Assembly: GCF_000755145.1 (NCBI RefSeq)
Contig: NZ_CP009228.1
Span: 2,155,694 to 2,219,693, forward strand
Direction of reading: 5' to 3'
Length of the DNA stretch: 64,000 nucleotides
Origin: Treponema putidum
GTDB taxonomy: Bacteria > Spirochaetota > Spirochaetia > Treponematales > Treponemataceae
Made by a program: the position numbers and the translations under genes. Positions 23,782 through 33,771 of the stretch are shown piece by piece (positions within the stretch are counted from its first letter, which is position 1; the number at the start of each line of letters is the position of its first letter). Under the pieces are notes generated by a model, which was not told the origin of the DNA, searched no databases, and was given only the letters and a program-made list of their open reading frames with translations.

Positions 23782-26307
23782 ATGAATAAGCTGAGCAAGA
23801 TAATATATTTATATCTTATTTTGATTTTTCTCGTTTTAGCGGGCGGAGCCTTTGCTCTCGGAAAAATGCTTGCAATGACAAAAAATATAAAGCAAAGCGA
23901 ATTATTTGTTGACTTTAACCCATCGCTACCGTCAAGAATATTGGACATAAGAGGAGACCTAATCACCGAATTCTCATTGGACGAAAAGAGAGAGCTCATC
24001 AATTACGGAGATATTTCTCCTAATCTGATTGCAGCTCTTTTAGCCCGTGAAGACCGTCTATTCTACGAACACAAGGGCTTTAGAATAAAATCAATTATAA
24101 GGGCTGTCATAGGACAACTTATGGGAAAATCTTTAGGGGGAGGAAGTACAATTACCCAGCAAATTGCAGGCCTTCTCTATTGTGATAGAACCGACAGAAG
24201 CATAAAAAGAAAGGTAAAAGAACTCTGGTGGGCAATCCAGATGGAAAGGCGGCATTCAAAAGATGAGATAATGATGCTATATCTGAACGAAGCTTATTTC
24301 GGCGGAGGCACAAATGGGGTAAGCGCCGCATCCCGTTTTTATTTTGGACATTCGGCAGCAGAGCTTACACCTGCAGAGGCGGCTATCTTAATTATTCAGC
24401 TCTCAAACCCTACCAGATACAATCCCTTTACTTATCCTAACCGAGCAAGGGAAAGACAGGAAAATGTCCTTGAGGCCATGATAAACTTAGGCTTTGTATC
24501 AAAGGAGGAAGCGGCTGATTCCTTTGAAGACTATTGGGCTAACTTTGACTATACCAGAATTGCACTATCGGCATGGCTTACCCGTGAAGACAAGGCCAGA
24601 TGGTTTTCGGAATATGTAAGACGAGAAGTGGCCGACAATATGTTATACGGCACTATGAACCTTTACAAGGACGGATATACCGTACATACTACCTGTGATT
24701 TAAGGCATCAAGAAATAGCAGATAATGAATTTCAAAAATACATTGAAATAGCTAATAACAGAGTAATTGCCTCAACCTCAACCTCCTTTAGTCAGGCGGA
24801 ACAGTACAGTAATCTGACATCCCTTTTGACCCTCTGCTTCGGAATAGAATCTCTTAATATGGGAGAAAAACAACTCAAAGTAAAAACTAATTCCTATTAC
24901 CGAAACAATCTAAATAATACCATCGATGTACTAGCCCTAATGTGCGGCATAGACAACCTAAAAACTCTTACCAAGCAGTCAACCGTCAAAATGCAGGAAG
25001 TTTTAATGGAAAGAGTTGTAGAAGGAACCTTTATTTCAATAGAAAACGAAACAGGCTATATAACTGCCCTGATTGGAGGAAGCCAATTCAATGAGTCCAA
25101 TCAGCTTATAAGGGCAACTCAATCAAAACTTCAGGTAGGAAGTACAATAAAACCTTTGATATATTCTGCAGCAATTGACGAAAAGGTGATTACAGCTGCT
25201 ACAAGAATGGATGACTCACCTCAAGTCTTTGAATCCGCGGATGGAGTGCAATATATTCCAAATAACTACGGTGGAAAGTGGAACGGAACAGTCTTGGTTT
25301 ATAGGGCATTACCGCTTTCTTTAAATATTCCTGCAATTAAAACTTTGGAAATGGTGGGCTTTGATAGAGCTATAGACCGTATTGCAAGTCTTATGGGTAT
25401 TACCGACCCGGCCGAAATTGACAGAACCTTTGAAAAGGTCTATCCTTTAGCCCTTGGAATAAGTTCCGTTACGCCTGTACAGCTTTTACGAGCCTTTGCA
25501 ATATTCGGAAACCAAGGCAGAGCTGTAGATCCCATAGCCGTAAGATCTATCGAAAATAGGAACGGTGTTACAATAATGGACCCTGAGCTTGACTTACGTA
25601 TTGAACAGCGTAAACGCGGAACGGCAATGCAGGTTATAAGTCCAAGTAATGCCTTTATAATGACCGAAATCTTAAAAAAATCCATAACCTTAGGAACTCT
25701 ATTCGGTGCTTCTTCAGGCGGTAAAAAATTCGATTATAAAGATGAAAGAACGGGAAGAACATTTAGAATGCCTATGGCTGCAAAGAGCGGAACGACGCAA
25801 AACTGGTCAGCTTCATGGGCAGCAATGTATTCTCCATATTATTCTGCTATTGCATGGTACGGCTTTGACAGGGGAGGATATTCTTTAGGAACTGATAACA
25901 CTGGTTCAATGCTTTCTGGATATGTAGCGGCAAACTTTATGCGTGAAGTTCATAAAAATAAGCCTTTTAAGGATTTTGTGAGACCCGAAAAAGGGGTTAT
26001 AATGGTGGATGTATGTAAAAAATCAGGAATGCTGCCTTCAGAAAACTGTACCGATGAAACAGTTACTCTTCCATTTTTATATGGAACACAGCCGACGGAA
26101 GTCTGTACGGAACATACGTCCGGCATAAAGCTAAGAGATATAGGTATAGATAGAATAAAGGATTCCGGTATGGCTCAGGGCGAAGAAGAAATAAAAATAG
26201 ACTCAGCCCCTCTTGAAATTGATCCTTCTATTTTTATCGATCCTCCGGCAAATGACGAAATTATGCCTGAAATCACAGACACAGAGGAAACTTCAAATGA
26301 AAATTAG
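23782..26307 (+). CDS. Class A penicillin-binding protein (1A type)
   Basis: An 841-residue bifunctional enzyme: N-terminal membrane anchor (residues about 8-26), glycosyltransferase domain (REDRLFYEHKGF, GGGSTITQQIAG, EAYFGGG) and transpeptidase domain with STIK (near residue 453), SLN (near 513) and KSGTT (near 667). It polymerises and cross-links peptidoglycan on the periplasmic side. The C-terminal tail is acidic. It is the only class A PBP in the window. Confidence 0.93.
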   Translation: MNKLSKIIYLYLILIFLVLAGGAFALGKMLAMTKNIKQSELFVDFNPSLPSRILDIRGDLITEFSLDEKRELINYGDISPNLIAALLAREDRLFYEHKGFRIKSIIRAVIGQLMGKSLGGGSTITQQIAGLLYCDRTDRSIKRKVKELWWAIQMERRHSKDEIMMLYLNEAYFGGGTNGVSAASRFYFGHSAAELTPAEAAILIIQLSNPTRYNPFTYPNRARERQENVLEAMINLGFVSKEEAADSFEDYWANFDYTRIALSAWLTREDKARWFSEYVRREVADNMLYGTMNLYKDGYTVHTTCDLRHQEIADNEFQKYIEIANNRVIASTSTSFSQAEQYSNLTSLLTLCFGIESLNMGEKQLKVKTNSYYRNNLNNTIDVLALMCGIDNLKTLTKQSTVKMQEVLMERVVEGTFISIENETGYITALIGGSQFNESNQLIRATQSKLQVGSTIKPLIYSAAIDEKVITAATRMDDSPQVFESADGVQYIPNNYGGKWNGTVLVYRALPLSLNIPAIKTLEMVGFDRAIDRIASLMGITDPAEIDRTFEKVYPLALGISSVTPVQLLRAFAIFGNQGRAVDPIAVRSIENRNGVTIMDPELDLRIEQRKRGTAMQVISPSNAFIMTEILKKSITLGTLFGASSGGKKFDYKDERTGRTFRMPMAAKSGTTQNWSASWAAMYSPYYSAIAWYGFDRGGYSLGTDNTGSMLSGYVAANFMREVHKNKPFKDFVRPEKGVIMVDVCKKSGMLPSENCTDETVTLPFLYGTQPTEVCTEHTSGIKLRDIGIDRIKDSGMAQGEEEIKIDSAPLEIDPSIFIDPPANDEIMPEITDTEETSNEN

Positions 26308-26326
26308 TTTTAGTTTTTGTTTTCTA

Positions 26327-26355
26327 TTGACTTTTTTTTGATTATCTGATAAAAT
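26327..26355 (+). promoter_or_regulatory. Promoter of tRNA-Leu
   Basis: TTGACT, a 17-base spacer and TAAAAT (26350-26355), ending 10 bases before the tRNA. Confidence 0.8.
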
Positions 26356-26365
26356 CGTTTCAGTT

Positions 26366-26448
26366 GCGGCGGTGGTGGAATGGTAGACACGTCAGCTTGA
26401 GGTGCTGATGCCTTAACGGGTGTGCTGGTTCAAGTCCAGTTCGCCGCA
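26366..26448 (+). tRNA. tRNA-Leu (GAG)
   Basis: An 83-base class II tRNA. The acceptor GCGGCGG pairs with TCGCCGC (last pair G-U). The anticodon loop CTTGAGG carries GAG, a variable arm follows, and the T-loop is TTCAAGT. The discriminator is A; CCA is not encoded. Confidence 0.95.
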
Positions 26449-26449
26449 A

Positions 26450-26483
26450 AAAAAGAACTCAATAATTTGAGTTCTTTTTTTTG
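26450..26483 (+). terminator. Terminator of tRNA-Leu
   Basis: AAAAGAACTCAA and TTTGAGTTCTTTT around a three-base loop, then Ts. On the other strand it can also end the convergent acyl-CoA ligase transcript. Confidence 0.85.
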
Positions 26484-26494
26484 AAATTTATTTT

Positions 26495-28420
26495 TTATTT
26501 AAAAAGTTCATAGATTTCTTTGCGGTAAAGCTGATTTATCTTATGACGCATCATTTCGCCCTTTGCAGATAATTCCCTGCCCGCCTGAAACTCTTCAGGA
26601 AGAAGGACAATCCTATTTATTCTTTCAAATAGTTTAAAACCGGTTTTGGAGTTAACCAGTTCTGCAACCTCAGCCTCATACATTTTTTGTACATTCAAGT
26701 CATGTACAAGCTCTGCGACAGGCACATTTCTTAAGCCGTTATTTGCCGCCCATGTTTGGAGGTTTTCTTTATTAACCACAATTAGGGCTCCCAAGGCTCT
26801 TTGATCTTGGCCTAAAACGACGGCAATAGAAATTAAGGGAGATTCCTGCAGTTTTACTTCTATCGGAACAGGCTCGATGTTTTCTCCGCCTCTTAAAACT
26901 ATAGTATTTTTTCGGCGGCCTTTAAGAATTAATTCTCCATCAATTGTTTTTATAGCAAGGTCTCCGGTATCAAACCAGCCGTCCTTATCTATAACCTCAG
27001 CTGTCCTTTCAGGATCCTTATAATAGCCCTTTGTTACGGCATCACCTTTGACAAGAAGCAATCCTTTTCTGTTATGAGGCAATTCGTTTCCGTTTTTATC
27101 TATAATTTTAGATTCAAAACAAGCGAGCGGTTTACCCAAAGTACCGAAAACAGGCTTAGGCATCGGCCGTACACAAATAACCGGAGCCGTTTCTGTGATA
27201 CCGTAACCTTCGACAACGCTTATTCGGATTGCCCAAAAAAATTCATCAACATTGGGCGGCAAGGCACCTCCTCCGGAGACTCCTGCTCTAAAGCATTTTC
27301 CGAACTTTTTGCGGATTGTTCGGTAAATAAGCAAATCCCCGATATAATACATAGGAGCAATACATAAAAGCGGTATAAGAGCCAATATTGGGTAGAGCAC
27401 CTTAGTTATGCGCTGAAAATGCGGGCATTGCCCCGTTACTCTCCTTTTTAGGCGCATTGTTTTTATTCCGACTTCAATAAAGAATAAGAAGAGGTAATAA
27501 AGGGGGCGGCCTCTTTTTTTCATTGCCTTAAAGATGCCGTCATAAACGGCTTCCCAGATTCTTGGGACAGAGGGGAAAAGAGTCGGGTTTATTTTTAGCA
27601 TATCCGCTAAAAGAATACTTCCTATCGGCTTTGAATAAGCGATAGTACCGCCTGAAATAATTATAACATATTCACAAGCTCTTTCAAATGAATGCCAAAC
27701 GGGAAGTACCGAAATAGCTTTTTGGCCCGGTTTAAGTATAATCCTATCCGGAAGCTCCATAAGCTGCGTCATAAAGTTTCTGTGGGTCATAGTAACACCC
27801 TTAGGGTTTCCGGTAGTACCCGATGTGAAGATTATAGATGCCAAATCATCGGTATCGACGTTTTCCGCATATTCTTCAGGATTGAATTTACCTTCAATTC
27901 TTGCAGTTTTGCCCAATTCTATAATTTGAGCATAAGTATAAAATTTAATATTTCTTTCTTTAATGCCGAATTCTTCTTCAAATTTTTTAAAATCGGCATT
28001 ATCTATGCTTATAATCGATTGCAGAAGGGGAATTTCTGCTATATTGCTTAAAACTTTTTTTATTTGTGCTTCATTTTCTAAAACGGCAAATTTACATTCT
28101 GAGAAGGAAAGGATGTGAGTAATTTCCTGTTCGGTAGCATCACAGCCTCGCGGAACATCTGCAGCTCCGATATTCATGATGCCGAAACTTGCATGAAGCC
28201 ATTCTTTACGGTTATCGGCTATAAGCCCCACATGGTCTTTAGGCCTTACCCCTATAGAAAGCAGTCCTGCTGCAAAATCAAGGGAAATTTCATATAACTG
28301 TTTATAAGAAAGACTTTTAAATTCCTTATCCTCACCCTTAAACATTTGAGCTCGTATGTTTGGATATTGTGCCGAAATCCGTTTTAATAATAACGGTAAT
28401 GATTTGTCGAGAGTTCTCAT
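26495..28420 (-). CDS. Long-chain acyl-CoA synthetase (AMP-forming)
   Basis: A 641-residue ANL-superfamily ligase with the P-loop motif IIFTSGTTGNPKGV, GYGITETAP, DGWFDTGDLA and the hinge/lysine region LKGRRKNTIVLRGGENIEP. It should activate fatty acids to acyl-CoA via acyl-AMP, useful for an organism that takes lipids from its host. The start MRTLDKSL (28420) is preferred to a longer frame from 28456, whose extra residues lie in the AT-rich intergenic region. Confidence 0.88.
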   Translation of the reverse strand: MRTLDKSLPLLLKRISAQYPNIRAQMFKGEDKEFKSLSYKQLYEISLDFAAGLLSIGVRPKDHVGLIADNRKEWLHASFGIMNIGAADVPRGCDATEQEITHILSFSECKFAVLENEAQIKKVLSNIAEIPLLQSIISIDNADFKKFEEEFGIKERNIKFYTYAQIIELGKTARIEGKFNPEEYAENVDTDDLASIIFTSGTTGNPKGVTMTHRNFMTQLMELPDRIILKPGQKAISVLPVWHSFERACEYVIIISGGTIAYSKPIGSILLADMLKINPTLFPSVPRIWEAVYDGIFKAMKKRGRPLYYLFLFFIEVGIKTMRLKRRVTGQCPHFQRITKVLYPILALIPLLCIAPMYYIGDLLIYRTIRKKFGKCFRAGVSGGGALPPNVDEFFWAIRISVVEGYGITETAPVICVRPMPKPVFGTLGKPLACFESKIIDKNGNELPHNRKGLLLVKGDAVTKGYYKDPERTAEVIDKDGWFDTGDLAIKTIDGELILKGRRKNTIVLRGGENIEPVPIEVKLQESPLISIAVVLGQDQRALGALIVVNKENLQTWAANNGLRNVPVAELVHDLNVQKMYEAEVAELVNSKTGFKLFERINRIVLLPEEFQAGRELSAKGEMMRHKINQLYRKEIYELFK

Positions 28421-28488
28421 ATTGTAAATGCTATCATAAATGTAAGAATATATCAATATATAAATAAAAAAAGATATTGATTTTATAC

Positions 28489-28517
28489 TTGATTTGTATA
28501 GAGAAATTTGATATAAT
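28489..28517 (+). promoter_or_regulatory. Promoter of lipoprotein-barrel operon
   Basis: TTGATT, 17 bases, TATAAT (28512-28517), 64 bases before the lipoprotein start. Confidence 0.7.
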
Positions 28518-28580
28518 CATAAGGCATAAGATAAAATATTTTATCTTGTCCGATCACAACTTTTACCGGGAGAGAAGTTT

Positions 28581-30677
28581 ATGAAACATAAGAAATTTAT
28601 ATTTTTCGGCATTCTAATTCTGATTATTTTAGCATCATGCAAGCAAGGATTTGTAAAAAAAGTTAAGATAAAAGCAGCCCCTCAAGTAAAGGTTAACCTT
28701 GGTAGTAAGGAAATAAATGTAGGAAATATTGTTTATGAAAATATAAGTGAGACCTTAAAAAACAATGAAAATGTAAAGATTTATAAATATACGCCAAAAG
28801 ATAATCAAGGTAATGCCCTTCATTATTTGTTTCACTATGCAGTACCTGAAAAAGAAATCGATATGACGGACTATGCGGAAAAGATAAACAGTATACCATC
28901 AAAACAAGAAATAACCATTCTCAAAAATTCGGTAACTATTCCAACTATTAATATTAGTCACACTACAGGACCATTAAAGTCTATACAAAACACAAACGGT
29001 AGTGATCTGAGCATGAATAACGAAAAAATTGATATATCTCCTGAAATTTCTATCCAATTAACTACACCGAATTTATCCTACGCAGACATCGAAAAGGGAA
29101 TTCTTGAAATAACCCTAGGCAGTATTGATGATATTTTAAAAGAAAAACTTACAATAAATTATGAGCATGTGCAGATAAATCAAGAAAGTCAACTTTCAGG
29201 AAACTTTGAAAAAAAGAACAATCTAACAGGTGAACTTAATTTAAAAGATAAAAGAATTACAAACAATACAATTAAAATTTCAGGCTATGTAGAAATAAGC
29301 GGTACAATTCCTGCAGATTATACACAAGTAATCAATTTAAAATTAAAAGTTAGCTCCAATATAGAAAAATTTAAAGAAATTAAAATTACTAACCAAACAA
29401 TTACACCAAATATTAATGAAACAATAAATATACCGAACGAAATAAAGGATTATGTTGAAGAAATAACTTTAGATCCTATTTTGATAAAAGCTAACATAAC
29501 AAATAAATTACCTGCCGATGTAGGAATAAAATTAGAATCTGAAGCCCTCAATATTCATCAAACAGAATTTACTCAATTTAAGGCAAACCATACCAATGAT
29601 AAACCTCAAGAAAAAGACATATTTAAAGGAAAAAGCACACTGATGCTCAATGCTACCCCCTCCTTGGATATTAAGGTAAAGATCAAAATTGCAGGGTATG
29701 ATGACTCTAATCAAACTCTAACTCTTTACAATATTACTCCGGGATCGGAATACTCATTCGAAGGAAAAGTAAATGTGAATTTCGAGTTAGAAAAAGCTAT
29801 AATTAAGCCTATAGGAACAAATTTAAAAATTGATAATGAATATACCATCAATACCGATATATTAAAAAACAACGAAATTTTAAGCAGAATAAGCCCTAAA
29901 CCTATTAATGCTTATATCTATCTTGTTTCCGATTTATCAGGTAATGGGGCTCCTGCACCTTTCCTAACTACAAAGCTAGAACTCGAATACGGCAGCACAA
30001 AAAAAGAAATTATTAATAAAAATAATGAAAAAACACAATTTGTGGCAGATCCTACTTTTAATAATAATATCCCTAAAGCCAGCATAGAGCAAAGTTCTAT
30101 AGACCTAGAAAATGTTTTTGAATCCAAACCTGAAGCATTTAAATTTAAAATTGATATGAGTTTAAACAAGCTCACACTTACAAAAGATGTAATAAATAAA
30201 ATAAAAAAAGATAAAAAGGCTGAATTTAAAGCACATGCTCTTCTTGATATACCTATGGCTGTAACAATAAATGATAATATATGTAAAGAGGTATTGTCTA
30301 TCAATGATTTATTATCAAGACAATCAGGAGAAACCATAGCCGGCCCATCCAGCCAAGTTCTTGATTCAATAAAAGAATTAAACCTTATTATTGAGTATAC
30401 AAATAATACTGGATTGACGCTTGATGCAAGAATTTACAATCCCGAATGGAAAGACGGCAGTATATTCAAATTTGAAAAAAAACTAAAGCTAAAAGAAAAA
30501 AGACCTATGTCTATCAACTTGTCAAAGGAAGAAATAGAAGATATAAAGAGAAGCAGTAAATTCCCCATTGTTATTGAAGTAACGATTCCAAAGGACAGCG
30601 AAATAAATATCAAAAACGGCACCTTAAACTTTTCGGCTTATACTGTCGCAAATATGGATATAACTTATGAATTTTAA
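28581..30677 (+). CDS. Large treponemal lipoprotein, unknown function
   Basis: A 698-residue protein with a lipoprotein signal: charged MKHKKF, a hydrophobic core and a lipobox LASC (Cys near residue 20). The mature part is rich in N, K, I and T with repeated beta-type segments, suggesting several Ig-like or other beta-sandwich domains. I see no enzyme motif. It is followed by a six-to-twelve base gap and a barrel-like protein, so the two may work together at the outer membrane. Confidence 0.7.
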   Translation: MKHKKFIFFGILILIILASCKQGFVKKVKIKAAPQVKVNLGSKEINVGNIVYENISETLKNNENVKIYKYTPKDNQGNALHYLFHYAVPEKEIDMTDYAEKINSIPSKQEITILKNSVTIPTINISHTTGPLKSIQNTNGSDLSMNNEKIDISPEISIQLTTPNLSYADIEKGILEITLGSIDDILKEKLTINYEHVQINQESQLSGNFEKKNNLTGELNLKDKRITNNTIKISGYVEISGTIPADYTQVINLKLKVSSNIEKFKEIKITNQTITPNINETINIPNEIKDYVEEITLDPILIKANITNKLPADVGIKLESEALNIHQTEFTQFKANHTNDKPQEKDIFKGKSTLMLNATPSLDIKVKIKIAGYDDSNQTLTLYNITPGSEYSFEGKVNVNFELEKAIIKPIGTNLKIDNEYTINTDILKNNEILSRISPKPINAYIYLVSDLSGNGAPAPFLTTKLELEYGSTKKEIINKNNEKTQFVADPTFNNNIPKASIEQSSIDLENVFESKPEAFKFKIDMSLNKLTLTKDVINKIKKDKKAEFKAHALLDIPMAVTINDNICKEVLSINDLLSRQSGETIAGPSSQVLDSIKELNLIIEYTNNTGLTLDARIYNPEWKDGSIFKFEKKLKLKEKRPMSINLSKEEIEDIKRSSKFPIVIEVTIPKDSEINIKNGTLNFSAYTVANMDITYEF

Positions 30678-30689
30678 GAGGTAATGCAA

Positions 30690-32129
30690 ATGAAAAAATA
30701 TATTTTTTTATTTTTAATATTTTCATTTTTTGTTTTAAATACATATTCCGAAGAAGATATCTCTTCAGCTTATGATTCAGATGAGCAAACAGAAACAATG
30801 CTCAACGAAATAAGAAAAAGAAACGGAATAGATTTAGTTGAGTCTCCTGTTAATGATGATGAAAATACTGAGCAAGAGGATTCTAAAGAACCCGAAACGG
30901 AAATACCTGAAAATACCGAAACCGAAGTTCAAGAAATTGAAAAGCCTCCTAAGGAATCGTTTTTTAAAAACAGCAGAGAGGCTTTTGCGTTCGGTATTGA
31001 AGTTAAAGTTGGGGTTTCCAATTCATATTTTAAAATTACCGATTTATTTCAAAAAACTCTTGAAATTGACTTATCCGCAATGTCAAAAGCCTTGCCTAAG
31101 GCAGGGTTTGATTTATCTGCAGCCGGAACGGCAAATATATACTTGGATATTTATATAAAGTCAAAAGCCGAATTCGGCTTTTTTATAAAAACAGAGGGTT
31201 ACGAATTTTCAAATATTCCCAAAAATATAATCGATTTTGCAGCAAATGGAAATCTTTCTTCAAACAGCTTCAGTGGAAAAATAACGGGAATATCACAAGG
31301 CTTTACAGATACGGGTATTTTTTATGGTATGAAATTTAATTCATTTAAATTTAGAGTAAGCACTTCTTATTTTATACCAGCATTTTATATGGAATCGGAT
31401 ATGGGGGATTATGAGTTTATCAATGATCCTATAACCGGAAAAATAGTTGCAAGGGGTAAGTTAAAACTAAATTTGTACTCTCACCTTCCTACATTTGGAG
31501 ACCCCAATTCCAAATTAGATATAGGAGATATTTTATCAAGAGGCGGTGTAGATTTTAACTTTTACGGTACCTATACTTTCAATGATCTTGCTAATCTGAA
31601 TTTTAATGTTATAAATATTCCTATTTTTCCGTCCAGACTAAATAAGGGTATTTCGAAAATATATGAGGGAGATTTTAGAATGGAATCTCTAATTCAATAT
31701 ATGAATGGCTTTATAACACCTGATCAAGCATCTCAAATAAAGCCTCCCAGCGGATCTTTTACCGAGACAAATTTAACCTATGATTTACCTACAAAAAATA
31801 TATTCAGGCCATTAAAACTTTCAGTAAGCTCGGATATAAGACCTTTTTTTAATGATTATTTGATTATTACGCCCAGCATAGGCTGCCATTGTTATAAGCC
31901 CTTTTATGTTGATGCGGGACTAAAATTGGAAAGCCGTTTTTTAAAGGTTTTGGGCGCATATATTGGAATGAGTCGTGAAGATAGAGTTTGGAAAAATCAA
32001 CTGGGGCTCTTTTTGGAAACAAGGGTTTTTAGGCTTGAAACGGCGGTTTCGGCTGCATCTCCTTCATTTACAGGAAGTTTTAAAGGTACCGGAGCCGAAG
32101 CAAAAATAAAACTTGTTTTCGGATATTAA
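30690..32129 (+). CDS. Probable outer-membrane protein with acidic N-terminal region
   Basis: A 479-residue protein with a signal peptide (KKYIFLFLIFSFFVLNTYS), an acidic low-complexity stretch (EDSKEPETEIPENTETEVQE) and a long domain with alternating hydrophobic strands ending in FGY, as in beta-barrels. AGAGG at 30677-30681 favours the ATG at 30690 over the one at 30684. It forms an operon with the preceding lipoprotein. The family is not recognised. Confidence 0.65.
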   Translation: MKKYIFLFLIFSFFVLNTYSEEDISSAYDSDEQTETMLNEIRKRNGIDLVESPVNDDENTEQEDSKEPETEIPENTETEVQEIEKPPKESFFKNSREAFAFGIEVKVGVSNSYFKITDLFQKTLEIDLSAMSKALPKAGFDLSAAGTANIYLDIYIKSKAEFGFFIKTEGYEFSNIPKNIIDFAANGNLSSNSFSGKITGISQGFTDTGIFYGMKFNSFKFRVSTSYFIPAFYMESDMGDYEFINDPITGKIVARGKLKLNLYSHLPTFGDPNSKLDIGDILSRGGVDFNFYGTYTFNDLANLNFNVINIPIFPSRLNKGISKIYEGDFRMESLIQYMNGFITPDQASQIKPPSGSFTETNLTYDLPTKNIFRPLKLSVSSDIRPFFNDYLIITPSIGCHCYKPFYVDAGLKLESRFLKVLGAYIGMSREDRVWKNQLGLFLETRVFRLETAVSAASPSFTGSFKGTGAEAKIKLVFGY

Positions 32130-32144
32130 AAGGTAAGTATAAAA

Positions 32145-32177
32145 AAAGAACTTCGTTTTAAAAAAACGAAGTTCTTT
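32145..32177. terminator. Convergent terminator between barrel gene and tRNA-Pro
   Basis: AAAGAACTTCGTTTT and AAAACGAAGTTCTTT pair over 15 bases. The T-run is better on the minus strand (seven Ts), so it mainly ends tRNA-Pro. It can also serve the plus-strand operon. Confidence 0.8.
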
Positions 32178-32178
32178 A

Positions 32179-32252
32179 TCGGGCAACCCGGATTTGAACC
32201 GGGGACCCCAAGTCCCCCAGACTTGTACGCTAACCAACTGCGCTATTGCCCG
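32179..32252 (-). tRNA. tRNA-Pro (GGG)
   Basis: A 74-base cloverleaf on the minus strand: acceptor CGGGCAA/TTGCCCG, anticodon stem CAAGT/ACTTG with loop CTGGGGG (anticodon GGG), T-arm CCCGG-TTCAAAT-CCGGG. The discriminator is A; CCA is not encoded. Confidence 0.95.
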
Positions 32253-32263
32253 TAATGAGGGGT

Positions 32264-32292
32264 ATAATATAGCAAAACTAAAAAAATGTCAA
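32264..32292 (-). promoter_or_regulatory. Promoter of tRNA-Pro
   Basis: On the minus strand: TTGACA (32292-32287), 17 bases, TATTAT (32269-32264), 12 bases before the tRNA. Confidence 0.75.
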
Positions 32293-32367
32293 TAGGTTTT
32301 GCAAAGTTCGATAGCGGCGTTTAACCTATTGTCTTGCGCAATTTATTGGATTAAGTATGGAGGCAAA

Positions 32368-33771
32368 ATGCTTACAAATACGGATATTGAAAAAACAACT
32401 CTTATGAACACAAAGCGTTTTTGGTTTTTAATGTGGGGATTGGGCATTGCAGGTCAATTGTGCTGGAACATTGAAAATCAGTGGTTTAATACCTTTGTAT
32501 ATGCTAAAATCGCAAAAGATTCTTCAATCGTAACCCTTATGGTTATTACGAGTGCATTGGTAACAACCTTTTCGACCTTTATCTTCGGTACCATATCGGA
32601 TAGAGTAGGAGAGCGCCGCCGTTTTGTTTCAATAGGCTACATCGTCTGGGGCCTTACCACCATCCTTTTCGGCCTAACAGAATTTGTAGGAAGCGGGCAG
32701 GTTGGAACCGGTGCTAAGGTATCTGTATGGGCTGCCGTACTTGTTATCCTCGCCGATGATTTTATGAGCTTTTTCGGTTCCATGGCAAATGATTCAGGTT
32801 ACAACGCATGGAGTAACGATATGACGAATGATAAAAACCGAGGACAGGTTGGGGCTGTGCTTGCAATTATGCCAGTTATCAGTACAATAGCCGGTACTGT
32901 GTTGGGCGGCCTTTTAATCGGAGCCGACAATAATTACCAGCGTCTTTTTTGGTGTATGGGCTTATTTGTCATAGGTACAGGCCTTATTTCACTTTTTTTA
33001 TTAAAAGATTCGCCCGGCTTGAAGCCTCATAAAGCCGGCTCTTTTGCACGGCAGTTTGCAGCAGTATTTAAGGCCGAAGGTTTTTTTTCGCACAAAGAAC
33101 TTATGCTGGCTTGTATAACAAGTTCCGTCTTTTTTATTTCATTTAATGTTTATTTTGTTCACATGGGAAACTGGATGATTTACCGTATGGGCTTCGATGC
33201 AGCGAAAATGGGAATCATTCAAGGTTTAAGCCTGCTTGCCGCCTCCTTATCCGTTATTCCGGCAAGCAGGCTTATAAATAAAGGATATACACCTATCCTT
33301 GCTTTTTGTGCAATCCTTTTTAACAGTTTAGGTCTTTGTGTTTTAGCTCTTTTTATAAATCCATCATCGGTTAATCAGGATGCTGTGTTCAGCCTGCAAA
33401 ATATTCCTCTTTTTTTATCGGTTTTTTTAGCCGGTGCAGGCCAGATTCTTGTAACTCAATCTATGACTATGTGGGTAAAAGAGCTTTACCCTGAAACTTC
33501 ACGCGGTCAGTTTGAAGGTATGCGTATTCTATTTTTTGTGTTGACCCCAATGATCATTGGAACAGTGATAGGAAATTTTTTGGTAAAAAATGGAGCCGGT
33601 TCCGTGGTAAACGAATTCGGCATAACAGAAAATATTCCGGTAGAGTCTATCTATGTCTGGGGTGCCGTTTTAGCCCTCTGCGCCTTCATTCCACTTTACT
33701 TTGCATCTAAGCTTTACAATAAACGAAAAAACAATGAGCCTAAGGACACTGAATCCTATGAGAAAAAATAA
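32368..33771 (+). CDS. MFS sugar permease
   Basis: A 467-residue, 12-helix major-facilitator protein (FGTISDRVGERRRFVSIGY loop between helices 2 and 3). The acidic and aromatic residues and its length resemble the GPH (glycoside-pentoside-hexuronide) or related sugar transporters. GGAGG at 32359-32363 sets the start at ATG 32368. The next gene, a GH2 glycosidase, overlaps by 14 bases, so uptake and cleavage of a beta-linked sugar are probably coupled. Confidence 0.85.
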   Translation: MLTNTDIEKTTLMNTKRFWFLMWGLGIAGQLCWNIENQWFNTFVYAKIAKDSSIVTLMVITSALVTTFSTFIFGTISDRVGERRRFVSIGYIVWGLTTILFGLTEFVGSGQVGTGAKVSVWAAVLVILADDFMSFFGSMANDSGYNAWSNDMTNDKNRGQVGAVLAIMPVISTIAGTVLGGLLIGADNNYQRLFWCMGLFVIGTGLISLFLLKDSPGLKPHKAGSFARQFAAVFKAEGFFSHKELMLACITSSVFFISFNVYFVHMGNWMIYRMGFDAAKMGIIQGLSLLAASLSVIPASRLINKGYTPILAFCAILFNSLGLCVLALFINPSSVNQDAVFSLQNIPLFLSVFLAGAGQILVTQSMTMWVKELYPETSRGQFEGMRILFFVLTPMIIGTVIGNFLVKNGAGSVVNEFGITENIPVESIYVWGAVLALCAFIPLYFASKLYNKRKNNEPKDTESYEKK